This document shows, piece after piece, positions 40,620-49,418 of a stretch of 64,000 nt of DNA (position 1 is the first letter of the stretch; each line of letters begins with the position of its first letter). Made by a program: the position numbers and the translations under genes. The DNA is taken from the NCBI RefSeq assembly GCF_014201115.1, contig NZ_JACHDO010000001.1, positions 5,766,001 through 5,830,000 of the forward strand, in the 5' to 3' direction. The DNA comes from Nocardiopsis metallicus (GTDB taxonomy: Bacteria; Actinomycetota; Actinomycetes; Streptosporangiales; Streptosporangiaceae). The notes below the pieces were generated by a model. That model was not told where the DNA came from, made no database searches, and saw only the letters and a list, made by a program, of their open reading frames with translations.

Positions 40620-41933
40620 TTACAGGATGATCCGCATGGGCTCTTCGAGGATCTCGGCGAGCTCCTTGAGGAACGCAGCACCGACGGCACCGTCGACGGC
40701 GCGGTGGTCGACCGACAGCTCCAGGGCGATGCGGTTGCGCACGGCGACCTCACCGTCCACGACCACGGCCTCCGGGCGCATGGCACCGACGGCGAGGATG
40801 GCGGCCTCCGGCGGGTTGATCACCGCGGAGAAGCTGTCCATGCCGAACATGCCCAGGTTGGACACGCTGAACGTGCCGCCGCTCATCTCCTGCGGCTTGA
40901 GCTTGTTGTCCCGGGCCTTGCCCGCGAGCTCGCGCGTGCGGGTGGAGATCTCCGACAGGGTCGCCTTGTCGGTGTCGTGCAGCACCGGCACGACCAGACC
41001 GGCGTCCACGGCGACCGCGACACCGACGTTGATCCGGTGGTGCTGGACCAGGGTGTCGTTGATCCAGGAGGTGTTGACCTCCGGGTGCAGCTTGAGCGCG
41101 GTGGCGCAGGCCTTGACGATCAGGTCGTTGAAGCTGATCTTCACGCCCGTGCTGGACAGCTGCTCGTTGATCTGGGCGCGGAAGGCCTTGAGGCCCTCGG
41201 CGTCGATCGCGCGGCGCAGGTAGAAGTGCGGAACCGTCTGCTTGCTCTCGGTCAGACGGCGCGCGATCACCTTGCGCACGTTGCTGGTCTTGACCTCCTC
41301 GGAGCCCCGGACGTCGTCCTGGGTCGAGGCGGACTGGGCGGCGGGAGCCGGAGCGGCCGAAGTCGAGGGAGCGCTCTTCTCGGCGGCCGGAGCGTCGTGC
41401 GCGGCGGAGCCGTCCTTGGCGGCGGCCTCGATGTCGGCGCGCACGATCCGGCCCTTGGGGCCGGAGCCCTTGATCTTGGTGATGTCCAGGCCGTACTCCT
41501 TGGCCAGCCTGCGGGCCAGCGGAGAGGTACGGGGGCGCTCGCCGGAGGAGTCGCCCTCGGCGGCGGAGGCGGCGGGAGCGGCCTCGGCGGGCTTGCTCTC
41601 CTCCTTCTCCTCGCCCTTGGGCTCCTCGTCCTTGGGCTCCTCCTTCTCCTGCGCGGCCGGAGCGTCGGAGGACCCCGAGTCCTCGGGCACCGCGTCCGGG
41701 GAGTCGCCGATGAGACCGATGACCTCACCGATCGGCACGGTGTCGCCCTCGGAGACGTTCTGCTTGACGAGGTAACCGTCCTCGTAGGCCTCGTACTCCA
41801 TGACGGCCTTGTCGGTCTCGATCTCGACCAGCACGTCACCGGAGGCGACCTTGTCCCCCACCTTCTTCACCCAGGTGGAGATGACGCCCTCCTCCATGGT
41901 GTCGGAGAGGCGCGGCATGTGGATCTCGCTCAT
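40620..41933 (-). CDS. Dihydrolipoamide acetyltransferase (E2)
   Basis: A 437-residue E2 of a 2-oxoacid dehydrogenase complex, third gene of the operon. One lipoyl domain (HMPRLSDTMEEGVISTWVKK; the lipoylated Lys is in ETDKAVMEYEA) is followed by an Ala/Pro/Glu linker, an E3/E1-binding domain (TSPLARRLAKEYGLDITKIK) and the catalytic core ending with LSVDHRAVDGAVGAAFLKEL, where His and Asp catalyse acyl transfer to CoA. The E1 type points to pyruvate as substrate. No E3 gene is in the operon. Confidence 0.9.
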   Translation of the reverse strand: MSEIHMPRLSDTMEEGVISTWVKKVGDKVASGDVLVEIETDKAVMEYEAYEDGYLVKQNVSEGDTVPIGEVIGLIGDSPDAVPEDSGSSDAPAAQEKEEPKDEEPKGEEKEESKPAEAAPAASAAEGDSSGERPRTSPLARRLAKEYGLDITKIKGSGPKGRIVRADIEAAAKDGSAAHDAPAAEKSAPSTSAAPAPAAQSASTQDDVRGSEEVKTSNVRKVIARRLTESKQTVPHFYLRRAIDAEGLKAFRAQINEQLSSTGVKISFNDLIVKACATALKLHPEVNTSWINDTLVQHHRINVGVAVAVDAGLVVPVLHDTDKATLSEISTRTRELAGKARDNKLKPQEMSGGTFSVSNLGMFGMDSFSAVINPPEAAILAVGAMRPEAVVVDGEVAVRNRIALELSVDHRAVDGAVGAAFLKELAEILEEPMRIIL

Positions 41934-41945
41934 TGACTACTCCCT

Positions 41946-42959
41946 CTACCCGACCCGTTTGCCGACGGCGCTCAGGGTTTCCTTGATCACGGTGCTGATC
42001 GACTCGACCGACGGCAGGGCGGCGGTCTCCAGCGGCTTGGCGTAGGGCATCGGCACTTCCGCCATGGCCACCCGGCGCACCGGGGCGTCCAGGTAGTCGA
42101 AGGCCCCCTCCTGGATCGAGGCGGCGATCTCCGCGCCGATCCCGTAGGTGAGCCAGTCGTCCTCGCAGATCACCGCGGCACCGGTCTTCTTGACCGAGTC
42201 CACGAAGGTCTGCCGGTCGAGGGGGCGCAGGCTGCGCAGGTCCACGACCTCGACGCTGATGTCCTCTTCGGCCAGCTTCTCGGCGACCTGGGTGGCGACC
42301 ATGGCCATCCGGGAGTAGCCGATCAGCGTGATGTCGCTGCCCTCGCGGGTCACGGCGGCACGGCCGATCGTGGCGACGTTGCTGTTCTCCGGCTCGGCGT
42401 AGTCCTCGGGGACCTCGCCCTTGGAGTTGTACAGACCCAGGTTCTCCAGGAACAGCACCGGGTCGTCGTCGCGGATGGCCGCGCGCAGCATCGAGGAGGC
42501 CTCGGCCGGGGTGCTGGGCGCCATCACCTTGAGGCCGGGGATGAAGGAGTAGAACAGCTCGATGTTCTGCGAGTGCGTCGCGCCGAGCTGCTGGCCGCCG
42601 CCACCGGGGGTGCGGATGACCATGGGAACGCTGGTCTGACCGCCGAACATCCCGTAGATCTTGGCGGCGTGGTTGATGATCTGGTCGATGGCGATCAGCG
42701 AGAAGTTGATCGTCATCAGCTCCACGACCGGGCGCAGGCCCAGCATGGCGGCACCGACGGCGGCACCGACGAAGCCCTCCTCGGCGATCGGGGTGTCCTT
42801 GACCCGCCGGGGGCCGAACTCCTTGAGGAGCCCCTCGGTGATCTTGTAGGAGCCCTCGAAGACGCCGATCTCCTCGCCGATCACGAGGACGTTCTCGTCG
42901 CGCACCATCTCGGCCCGGAGGGTGTCCCGCAGGGCCTGGCGATAGGTGATCACGGACAT
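41946..42959 (-). CDS. pdhB: Pyruvate dehydrogenase E1 component, beta subunit
   Basis: A 337-residue transketolase-type beta chain. Conserved segments include VLVIGEEIGVFEGSYKITEG, DTPIAEEGFVGAAVGAAMLG with the ThDP-activating Glu, and GGGGQQLGATHSQNIELFYS; the C-terminal transketolase_C domain ends DAPVRRVAMAEVPMPYAKPL. It lies 16 bases after E1 alpha and 12 bases before E2. Confidence 0.9.
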   Translation of the reverse strand: MSVITYRQALRDTLRAEMVRDENVLVIGEEIGVFEGSYKITEGLLKEFGPRRVKDTPIAEEGFVGAAVGAAMLGLRPVVELMTINFSLIAIDQIINHAAKIYGMFGGQTSVPMVIRTPGGGGQQLGATHSQNIELFYSFIPGLKVMAPSTPAEASSMLRAAIRDDDPVLFLENLGLYNSKGEVPEDYAEPENSNVATIGRAAVTREGSDITLIGYSRMAMVATQVAEKLAEEDISVEVVDLRSLRPLDRQTFVDSVKKTGAAVICEDDWLTYGIGAEIAASIQEGAFDYLDAPVRRVAMAEVPMPYAKPLETAALPSVESISTVIKETLSAVGKRVG

Positions 42960-42975
42960 GTGAGTGGTTCCTTCC

Positions 42976-44076
42976 CTATTCCGCGAACACCGGGTCGGCG
43001 GGCATACGCCGCGACTCGTTCGGCACCGGGGTGGCGTAGGTGTAGTCGAAGAGCGTGGACACGTCCGGCTTCGGGCTGTTCTCCGCGAAGTCGGCGGCCT
43101 CGGTCACCTCGGCCTTGACCGAGGCGGCGATCTCCTCGCGCAGGTCGTCGGTGAGGATCCCGGCCTTGGCCAGCTTGGCGTCGAAGAGCGCGATCGGGTC
43201 GTTCTCCTCGGAGCGGGCCTCGTCGCGCTGCTCGTCGGTGCGGTACTTGGCCGGGTCCACGACGGAGTGGCCCTTCTGCCGGTAGCTCCAGGCCTCCAGC
43301 AGGAACGGCGTCTGCTCCTCGCGGGCGCGCTCGACCAGCCGGGTGGCGGTGTCGCGGACGGCGAGGACGTCACGGCCGTCGACGCGCTCGCCCTCGATGC
43401 GGAAGGCGGCGCCGCGCTTGTACAGCTCGGGCTCGGCGGAGGACATCTCCACGGTGGTGCCCATGCCGGTGAAGTTGTTGATCACCACGAAGACGACCGG
43501 CAGGTTCCACAGCTTGGCGATGTTGAGGGACTCGTGCCAGGCGCCGATGTTGGTGGTGCCGTCGCCCATCTGACACATGACGACCTCGTCGCCGCCGCGG
43601 TAGGTGACGGCCAGCGCCGCACCGGTGGCCAGCGGGAGCTGACCGCCGACGATGCCGTAGCCGCCGAGCATGCGGGTCTGGGTGTCGTACATGTGCATGG
43701 AGCCGCCCCAGCCCTTGGACACGCCGTCGACGCGCCCGTAGAGCTCGGCCATGACCCGCTTGGGGTCCATGCCCTTGCCGATCGCGTACCCGTGGTCACG
43801 GTAGTTCGTGAACAGGTAGTCGCGCTCCTGCAGGGCGTCCATCAGACCGACGACGGTGGCTTCCTCGCCGAGGTTGAGGTGGCAGTAACCGCCGATGCGG
43901 GCCTGGGTGTAGGCCTGTCCGGTGCGCTCCTCGAAGCGTCGGATGAAGAGCATCTGGCGGTAGTAGTCGAGGAGGGTCTCCGGCTTCTCGTTGCCCAGAG
44001 CCGTGTCCTTACGGCTCCGGCGCCGGGACGCGGAGCCCCGGGCGGTGCCGCCCTTCGGCTTGGCCGTGTCAGCCAT
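42976..44076 (-). CDS. pdhA: Pyruvate dehydrogenase E1 component, alpha subunit
   Basis: A 366-residue alpha chain with the ThDP motif GDGTTNIGAWHESLNIAKLW then VVFVVINNFTGMG (GDG...NN). GGYCHLNLGEEATVVGLMDA and SMHMYDTQTRMLGGYGIVGG match the pyruvate-type (PDHA1-like) enzymes better than branched-chain E1. The phosphorylation-loop region is YRTDEQRDEAR. The N-terminal 25 residues are basic and extra. First gene of the E1alpha-E1beta-E2 operon, driven by a promoter with a palindromic operator 360 bases upstream. Confidence 0.9.
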   Translation of the reverse strand: MADTAKPKGGTARGSASRRRSRKDTALGNEKPETLLDYYRQMLFIRRFEERTGQAYTQARIGGYCHLNLGEEATVVGLMDALQERDYLFTNYRDHGYAIGKGMDPKRVMAELYGRVDGVSKGWGGSMHMYDTQTRMLGGYGIVGGQLPLATGAALAVTYRGGDEVVMCQMGDGTTNIGAWHESLNIAKLWNLPVVFVVINNFTGMGTTVEMSSAEPELYKRGAAFRIEGERVDGRDVLAVRDTATRLVERAREEQTPFLLEAWSYRQKGHSVVDPAKYRTDEQRDEARSEENDPIALFDAKLAKAGILTDDLREEIAASVKAEVTEAADFAENSPKPDVSTLFDYTYATPVPNESRRMPADPVFAE

Positions 44077-44437
44077 GGTGTGCCTTTCTACGTGCGCGGA
44101 GTCCCGTCGCTCCGGCCTGTGGGCCGGATGACGGGGCCCGCCCTGGCCCCGCTGTCGGGCGCGGCCTGGGCGTGTGCCGCCGCCGGGCTCATCGGCGGCG
44201 GCACGTGTGGCTGTTTCGGGGCGCGTCCGCTGGGGCCGTGGCGGGGCCCGGTTGCGGACGCGAAGCGAGTCGGGTCACGTGTGCAGTTGTCACGCCGAAA
44301 CCCTTGACGGCATTGCTTCCCGGTCTGGGGTGCCGTAAGCATCCGCCGGGAGGTCGCCCGAGTTCGTTCACCGGCCGGCTGAACGACCCCGTGCCACCAG
44401 GGGGTACACGCGTGTTGATGTGACGTGTGTCGCGCAC

Positions 44438-44466
44438 ACTCTACGGTCTGATCGATGATCGATCAA
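44438..44466 (-). promoter_or_regulatory. pdh operon promoter overlapped by a palindromic operator
   Basis: On the minus strand, -35 TTGATC (44461-44466), 17-bp spacer, -10 TAGAGT (44438-44443). The spacer and -35 are occupied by TGATCGATGATCGATCA (44449-44465), a perfect dyad with 8-base arms around one base. Repression by the GntR/FCD protein encoded just upstream is a reasonable inference. It leaves a 5' leader of roughly 350 bases, for which I see no riboswitch. Confidence 0.65.
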
Positions 44467-44541
44467 TACAACTTTACGGGAGATACCCGAACTTTGGTGC
44501 AAAGCACCAGGTGATAACGCGGCTGGCCCGGGTCGGGGGTG

Positions 44542-44574
44542 CGAAAAGACCTCCCGCGGTGCGCGGGAGGCCGG
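44542..44574 (-). terminator. Terminator of the GntR/FCD gene
   Basis: Read on the minus strand: CCTCCCGCG, loop CAC, CGCGGGAGG, then TCTTTTCG. It lies 70 bases past the GntR stop and insulates the pdh promoter from it. Confidence 0.8.
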
Positions 44575-44645
44575 TGAAGGTGTGCGAGATGCACGTGATG
44601 GATGCGGAGTCCGGCAGGGGCCCGGTCGGCGTGTCCGGGAGGCGG

Positions 44646-45323
44646 TTACCGACTGCCCTCGTGCGTCTTCAGCGCGGCCTCGACGTAGTTCAGGACGTGG
44701 TCGCTGAGCATCTGGCCCGCGGCCGGATCGCCCTCGCGGAAAGCCCGTGTGATCTGCGCGTGGTCGGCGGCCTTGGCGTGCAGCTCCATGTTGAGCCAGC
44801 GCACGGACAGCGCCGTCCACACCTCGACGCCCAGGGACTCCCAGGTGTGCAGCAGCACGCTGTTGTCCGCCGCCCGCACGACCTCGCGGTGGAACTCCAC
44901 GCTGTGCTTGATCTGCTCGGTGACGTCGCCCTGCGCGGTGGCGCGTTGCAGCGCCTCCACCTCGCGTTCGAGCGAGGAGGCGTCCTCGGCCAGGCGCGGA
45001 GCGGCCAACTGGGCGGCGACCAGCTCTAGACCGGCGCGGACGGGGTAGATCTCCGCCATGTCCTGGACCCCGAAGGCCCTGACCCTGGCCCCCTTGTTCG
45101 GCACGGTCTCGATGAGGCGCAGCGTCTCCAGCTCGCGGAGCGCTTCGCGGACCGGAGCCTGGCTGACCCGCAGCTCCGTCGCGATCCTGCGTTCCACGAT
45201 GCGTTCGCCGGGCTGCCACCGCCCGGACAGCAGACCCTCTACCAGTACCTGCCGGATCTGCTCCCTCAGTGGCTCACGGGCCAGCTTCGAGGGGTCGTCC
45301 GGCAACTGTGGGAGGTCGACCAT
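44646..45323 (-). CDS. GntR family regulator, FCD (FadR) subfamily
   Basis: A 225-residue regulator. The winged helix is LREQIRQVLVEGLLSGRWQP, ATELRVSQAPVREALRELET; the FCD ligand domain has the metal-binding pattern EFHREVVRAADN and later DHVLNYVEAALKTH. I took the ATG at 45323 (VDLPQLPDDPSKL) since the upstream frame is Arg-rich. FCD members often sense organic acids such as pyruvate, lactate or glycolate, and the gene lies directly upstream of the pyruvate dehydrogenase promoter, so it may be a PdhR-like regulator. Confidence 0.85.
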   Translation of the reverse strand: MVDLPQLPDDPSKLAREPLREQIRQVLVEGLLSGRWQPGERIVERRIATELRVSQAPVREALRELETLRLIETVPNKGARVRAFGVQDMAEIYPVRAGLELVAAQLAAPRLAEDASSLEREVEALQRATAQGDVTEQIKHSVEFHREVVRAADNSVLLHTWESLGVEVWTALSVRWLNMELHAKAADHAQITRAFREGDPAAGQMLSDHVLNYVEAALKTHEGSR

Positions 45324-46056
45324 CCAGGGCCCTTCCGTTTCCCGACCCGTGCGCGACCAGCACACGAGTCGACACACTCCAGCGTCTGACAAGCTCCTTG
45401 AAGAGTGCCACACGCGAGCGGGTCGGCCGGACGGTCGGCCTCGAAGCGCTAACGGAACCCTCACGAACCGGTCGCGTCCCGGTGAAAGGCACGGGTCTCC
45501 GGCGTGGGCTTCGGGCAAAGTCCGAGGTAGAAGAGTCACACTTGACCCGCGAAACCACCAATGAGGGCAAGTGTCCGGGTAGGCTCGCATGTTGGCGATA
45601 ACCACCCAAAGCCGTACGGAGAGTTACCCACGTCACGGTGATGGCCCAACGAGAGCGCCCTGACCTGCGCTGACAGCACTTGAATGGTAGCGAGCGCCAA
45701 CGCAGACGCCACTGCCGACCAGTTCCGAACCTCGGATGCCGAACCTGTCCGGCGGCCGGCCACGACCACCGTGAACCAGCCCGAAGGTTCGACCGTCGAA
45801 GGGGTGTGGGGAGATCCCCCTCGGTACGTTGCCAACGCCCGTATCACCAACACCCGTGTCGGCCCCGATGACGTCAGGACCAGTCCCAACAACCGCGGCT
45901 AGCCCGTCCCCCACGCCTCAGCAGTGCCACAGGCAAGCCCACGACGTGTGAGACAGCACTGAGCACATGACGCATTCTTCGCGGACCCGGCATGCGCGGT
46001 CCAGACAGACGACAACGCCCCACGTGACAGCGTCACGGGGGGCGGAGAGGTCGCAC
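45324..46056. other. 730-base intergenic region without a supported gene
   Basis: It holds the GntR/FCD promoter on one side and the PAP2 promoter on the other. A 72-codon open frame at 45684-45902 lacks a ribosome-binding site and a recognisable family, so I leave it out. I see no repeat or RNA structure of note. Confidence 0.6.
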
Positions 46057-46878
46057 GTGCCAGAGGAACGGCGCACGCCCGAGCCCGGCCCGTACAGCGG
46101 CCCCATCCCCGTGGTTCGGGCCAAGGAAATCGACCCGGGGCCGCCCGTCGTGCGCGCGGTCAGATGGCCGAGTGTGAGCGAGATCGCGTGGGGGCTCGCC
46201 TCGGACCGGATCGCGATCATGCTCTTCGTGGCGCTGATCGTCATGACGATGCTGGCCGCGGGGCCGCTGCACCCGGTCGACAACTTCCTGAACGAGCTGC
46301 ACCGGCCCTACTGGGACGTGCTGCGCGAGCCGCTCATCTTCTGGCCGGACAACGTGGCCTCCCGTTACGTGGCCCTGCCGGTCCTGGGGGTGACCACGCT
46401 CCAACTCGCCTACTGGCACCGCAGCTGGAGACCGATCATCCTGGGGGCGGGCGGCGTCTTCGGGATGATGTCGATGGTCTCCGTGATGAAGCTGCTGTTC
46501 AACCGGGGCCACGCCAAGCACTACGACCCCGACTTCTTCGCCGGGGCGGGCAACGTCGCCTTCCCCTCCGGGCACGGGGCCAACGCGATCCTCATCTACG
46601 GCTTGGTGCTGTTCCTCATCATCAGGTTCGGCGCGGCCCGGCCGCACATCATCAAACGACTGGCCTACTGCATCGTGTGCATCGCGCTCCTGCAGTCGAC
46701 CGTCTCGATCTACCTGCACTTCCACTGGTTCACAGACCTGGTGGCCGGGATGATCGCGGGCGGGTTCGCACTCAGGCTCACGATTCGCCTGGACCGGATG
46801 ATCCCGCACGGGCACACCGTCCAGTGGTGGCCCTGGTACGGCAGGGAGTCCGAGGACTCCACCCAGGTCAGAGGCTAG
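46057..46878 (+). CDS. PAP2 superfamily membrane phosphatase
   Basis: A 273-residue integral membrane phosphatase with about six membrane helices (IMLFVALIVMTMLAAGPL first). The three PAP2 motifs are present: KLLFNRGHAKH, FPSGHGANAILIYGLVLF and STVSIYLHFHWFTDLVAGMI with the catalytic His and Asp. It probably dephosphorylates a lipid phosphate such as undecaprenyl pyrophosphate or phosphatidic acid on the outer face. The GTG at 46057 follows GGCGGAGAGG; a longer reading from 45967 has no such site. A terminator follows. Confidence 0.85.
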   Translation: MPEERRTPEPGPYSGPIPVVRAKEIDPGPPVVRAVRWPSVSEIAWGLASDRIAIMLFVALIVMTMLAAGPLHPVDNFLNELHRPYWDVLREPLIFWPDNVASRYVALPVLGVTTLQLAYWHRSWRPIILGAGGVFGMMSMVSVMKLLFNRGHAKHYDPDFFAGAGNVAFPSGHGANAILIYGLVLFLIIRFGAARPHIIKRLAYCIVCIALLQSTVSIYLHFHWFTDLVAGMIAGGFALRLTIRLDRMIPHGHTVQWWPWYGRESEDSTQVRG

Positions 46879-46896
46879 TCGAAAATCCACAGAAGT

Positions 46897-46924
46897 ACGC
46901 CCGCCGGGGAATCCCGGCGGGCGT
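46897..46924 (+). terminator. Terminator after the PAP2 gene
   Basis: A 12-bp perfect stem ACGCCCGCCGGG / CCCGGCGGGCGT with loop GAAT and TCCTTG downstream. Confidence 0.82.
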
Positions 46925-46956
46925 TCCTTGTGTCCGGGGCAGGCCTCTGGGGTTGT

Positions 46957-46983
46957 CAGATATACCCCTAGGGGGTATATCTG
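46957..46983. promoter_or_regulatory. CsoR-like copper operator, main site
   Basis: CAGATATACCCC and GGGGTATATCTG form perfect 12-base arms around TAG. The core ATACCCC...GGGGTAT is the recognised CsoR operator. It is 84 bases upstream of the copper ATPase start. Confidence 0.85.
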
Positions 46984-47024
46984 TTGAAGAGGGCGCGCGG
47001 ACAGGGGCGGCGTCCACGTGTCAG

Positions 47025-47041
47025 ATACCCCATACGGGTAT
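47025..47041. promoter_or_regulatory. CsoR-like copper operator, second site
   Basis: ATACCC and GGGTAT are separated by CATAC, a weaker version of the upstream site, 26 bases before the ATPase ATG. Two sites suggest tight copper-dependent repression; no csoR gene is in the window. Confidence 0.65.
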
Positions 47042-47066
47042 TTTCGGATGTGGAGGGGAGTACGAC

Positions 47067-49136
47067 ATGAGCGCAGGACAGCACGGGGACCACGGCACCA
47101 CGACAGAGGGAGGAAACGAGGATCACGGGGAGCATCAGGGTCACGGAAGCCACCAAGACCACGGCGGACACGGGGACCACGCCGCCATGTTCCGCAACCG
47201 GTTCTGGTGGAGTCTGCTGCTCAGCGTGCCCGTGGTCTTCACCAGCCACATGATCGCCGGTTGGCTCGGCTACCACGTCCCCGAAGGCCTCACCTGGGTG
47301 CCGCCGGTCCTGGGCACCGTCGTCTTCCTCTACGGCGGCTGGCCCTTCCTCGCCGGGGTCCCCGGTGAGCTGCGCGCCCGCAGGCCCGGGATGATGACCC
47401 TGGTCGCGATGGCGATCACCGTCGCCTTCGGGTCGAGCATGCTCGCCACCTTCGGGGTGGTCGGCACGGAACTCGACTTCTGGTGGGAGCTGGTCCTGCT
47501 GGTCGTGGTGATGCTCCTCGGGCACTGGCTGGAGATGCGCGCCCTCGGTCAGGCCTCCGGCGCCCTGGAAGCCCTCGCCGCCCTGCTGCCGGACCGCGCC
47601 GAACGCGTCGGCTCCGACGGCAGGACCGAGGAGGTCCCCGTGGCCGAACTCCGTACCGGGGACACCGTCCTGGTCCGCTCCGGGGGCCGGGTCCCCGCCG
47701 ACGGCACCGTGGTCCGGGGCAGCGCGGCCGTGGACGAATCCATGATCACCGGCGAGTCCCGCACCGTCAGCCGAACCGAAGGCGACCGGGTGGTCGCCGG
47801 GACCGTGGCCACCGACTCCTCCGTCCGGGTCCGGGTGGACGCGGTCGGCGACGACACCGCCCTCGCCGGGATCCAGCGCCTCGTCAGCGAGGCCCAGGAG
47901 TCCAAGTCGCGTTCGCAGGCGCTGGCCGACCGGGCCGCCGCCCTGCTCTTCTGGTTCGCGCTGACCGCCGCCGTGATCACCGCCGTGGTCTGGGGCCTGC
48001 TGCTCGGCGACGGCAGCCAGGCGGTCGAGCGGACCGTCACCGTGCTGGTCATCGCCTGCCCCCACGCGCTGGGGCTGGCCATCCCGCTGGTCATCGCGAT
48101 CTCCACTGCGCTGTCCGCGCGCAACGGCATCCTGGTCAAGGACCGGCTGGCCCTGGAGCGCACCCGCCTCGTGGACACGGTGCTCTTCGACAAGACCGGC
48201 ACCCTGACCAAGGGCGCCCCGGCCGTCACCGGCACCGCCGCGGCCGAAGGCCGCTCCGTCGAGAGCGTCCTCGCCCTGGCCGGGGCTGTGGAGTCCGACT
48301 CCGAGCACCCGCTGGCCAAGGCGATCGTCCGGGCCGCCGCCGAGGCGGGCCCGGTGCCCGAGGCCGCCGGCTTCCGCTCCCTGACCGGGCACGGGGTCCA
48401 GGCCACCGTCGACGGGACCGCGGTGTACGTGGGCGGGCCCGCGCTCCTGGACTCCCTCGGCGTCACCGAACCCGCCGACCTGGCCCGGAGCACCGGACCC
48501 TGGCGGGACCAGGGAGCCACCGTCCTGCACGTGGTCGCCGACGGTGCCGTGGCAGGGGCGCTGGCCCTGGCCGACGAGGTCCGGCCCGAGTCGGCCTCGG
48601 CCGTCCGCCAACTCCAGGCCCAGGGCGTGCGCGTGGCGATGGTGACCGGCGACGCCCGCAACGTCGCCGACACCGTGGCCGCCGAGCTCGGCCTGGACGA
48701 GGTGTTCGCCCAGGTCCTGCCGGACCAGAAGGACGCCGTGGTCCGCGACCTCCAGGACCGGGGGCACCGGGTCGCCATGGTCGGCGACGGGGTCAACGAC
48801 GCCCCCGCCCTGGCCCGTGCGGACGTCGGTATCGCCATCGGCGCCGGAACCGACGTGGCCATCGAGTCCGCCGGGGTGGTCCTGGCCTCGGATGACCCGC
48901 GCGGAGTCGTCTCCGTCCGCAAGCTCTCCCGAGCGGGCTACCGGAAGATGATCCAGAACCTCGTGTGGGCCGCCGGGTACAACATCGCCGCCGTCCCGCT
49001 GGCCGCCGGTGTGCTGGCCCCGATCGGTATCGTGCTCGCCCCCGCGGTGGGTGCGGTGCTGATGAGCCTGTCCACCATCATCGTCGCCCTCAACGCCCAG
49101 CTCCTCCGGAGCCTGGACCTGCGCCCCGCCGACTGA
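47067..49136 (+). CDS. copB: CopB-type heavy-metal (copper) P-type ATPase
   Basis: A 689-residue P1B ATPase. The N-terminus is His-rich (HGDHGTTTEGGNEDHGEHQG) and lacks the CxxC domain. The membrane motif is CPH (VIACPHALGLAIPLV), the CopB class, instead of CPC. The phosphorylation site is FDKTGTLTKG, TGES appears as MITGESRTV, the HP motif as SEHPLAKAI, and the hinge as MVGDGVNDAPALARADVGIA. It exports copper (or silver) from the cytoplasm. Two CsoR-like operators precede it, and the ATG at 47067 follows TGGAGGGGAG. Confidence 0.92.
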   Translation: MSAGQHGDHGTTTEGGNEDHGEHQGHGSHQDHGGHGDHAAMFRNRFWWSLLLSVPVVFTSHMIAGWLGYHVPEGLTWVPPVLGTVVFLYGGWPFLAGVPGELRARRPGMMTLVAMAITVAFGSSMLATFGVVGTELDFWWELVLLVVVMLLGHWLEMRALGQASGALEALAALLPDRAERVGSDGRTEEVPVAELRTGDTVLVRSGGRVPADGTVVRGSAAVDESMITGESRTVSRTEGDRVVAGTVATDSSVRVRVDAVGDDTALAGIQRLVSEAQESKSRSQALADRAAALLFWFALTAAVITAVVWGLLLGDGSQAVERTVTVLVIACPHALGLAIPLVIAISTALSARNGILVKDRLALERTRLVDTVLFDKTGTLTKGAPAVTGTAAAEGRSVESVLALAGAVESDSEHPLAKAIVRAAAEAGPVPEAAGFRSLTGHGVQATVDGTAVYVGGPALLDSLGVTEPADLARSTGPWRDQGATVLHVVADGAVAGALALADEVRPESASAVRQLQAQGVRVAMVTGDARNVADTVAAELGLDEVFAQVLPDQKDAVVRDLQDRGHRVAMVGDGVNDAPALARADVGIAIGAGTDVAIESAGVVLASDDPRGVVSVRKLSRAGYRKMIQNLVWAAGYNIAAVPLAAGVLAPIGIVLAPAVGAVLMSLSTIIVALNAQLLRSLDLRPAD

Positions 49137-49310
49137 CGGGACCGCGGGCCTCAGCCGTGGTCCGGGACGGTGTCCGGCCCGGCCTGCGGGTCGAGCCAGG
49201 CGGCCCCCAGGACATGGGGGCGGCTCTGCCGGTCTGGACCTGTGGGGTACGGGGTGCAACCATTGTGGTGCCGTGGTCTCCCTCTTGTAGCGGGAGAGGG
49301 CTCACGGCGA

Positions 49311-49348
49311 AAGGCCGCCGCCCCGACCGGTTACGAGGCGGCGGCCGC
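49311..49348 (+). terminator. Terminator after copB
   Basis: Stem GGCCGCCGCC / GGCGGCGGCC with a 14-base loop, flanked by AA and followed by GCTTGCTTCC. It lies 175 bases beyond the stop; no gene is seen in between. Confidence 0.65.
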
Positions 49349-49380
49349 TTGCTTCCTCAGGTCAGAGCCGGGTGCGAAAC

Positions 49381-49416
49381 CGGTGCCGGATGTTTCACGT
49401 GGAACATCCGGCACCG
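49381..49416. promoter_or_regulatory. parS: parS-like ParB site inside a 36-bp palindrome
   Basis: TGTTTCACGTGGAACA (49391-49406) differs at one base from the consensus parS TGTTTCACGTGAAACA. The flanks extend the symmetry to arms CGGTGCCGGATGTT and AACATCCGGCACCG, so the whole 36 bases are palindromic except the one central mismatch. It lies 3 bases beyond the stop of the VTC gene, where it could double as a transcription terminator. Confidence 0.75.
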
Positions 49417-49418
49417 CG

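Noticed and set aside
45684..45902. A 72-codon open frame between the GntR/FCD and PAP2 genes
   Set aside because: No ribosome-binding site and no recognised family; could be real but is not supported.
46968..49259. A 763-codon minus-strand frame antisense to copB
   Set aside because: Shadow of a high-GC P-type ATPase gene, with no family resemblance.
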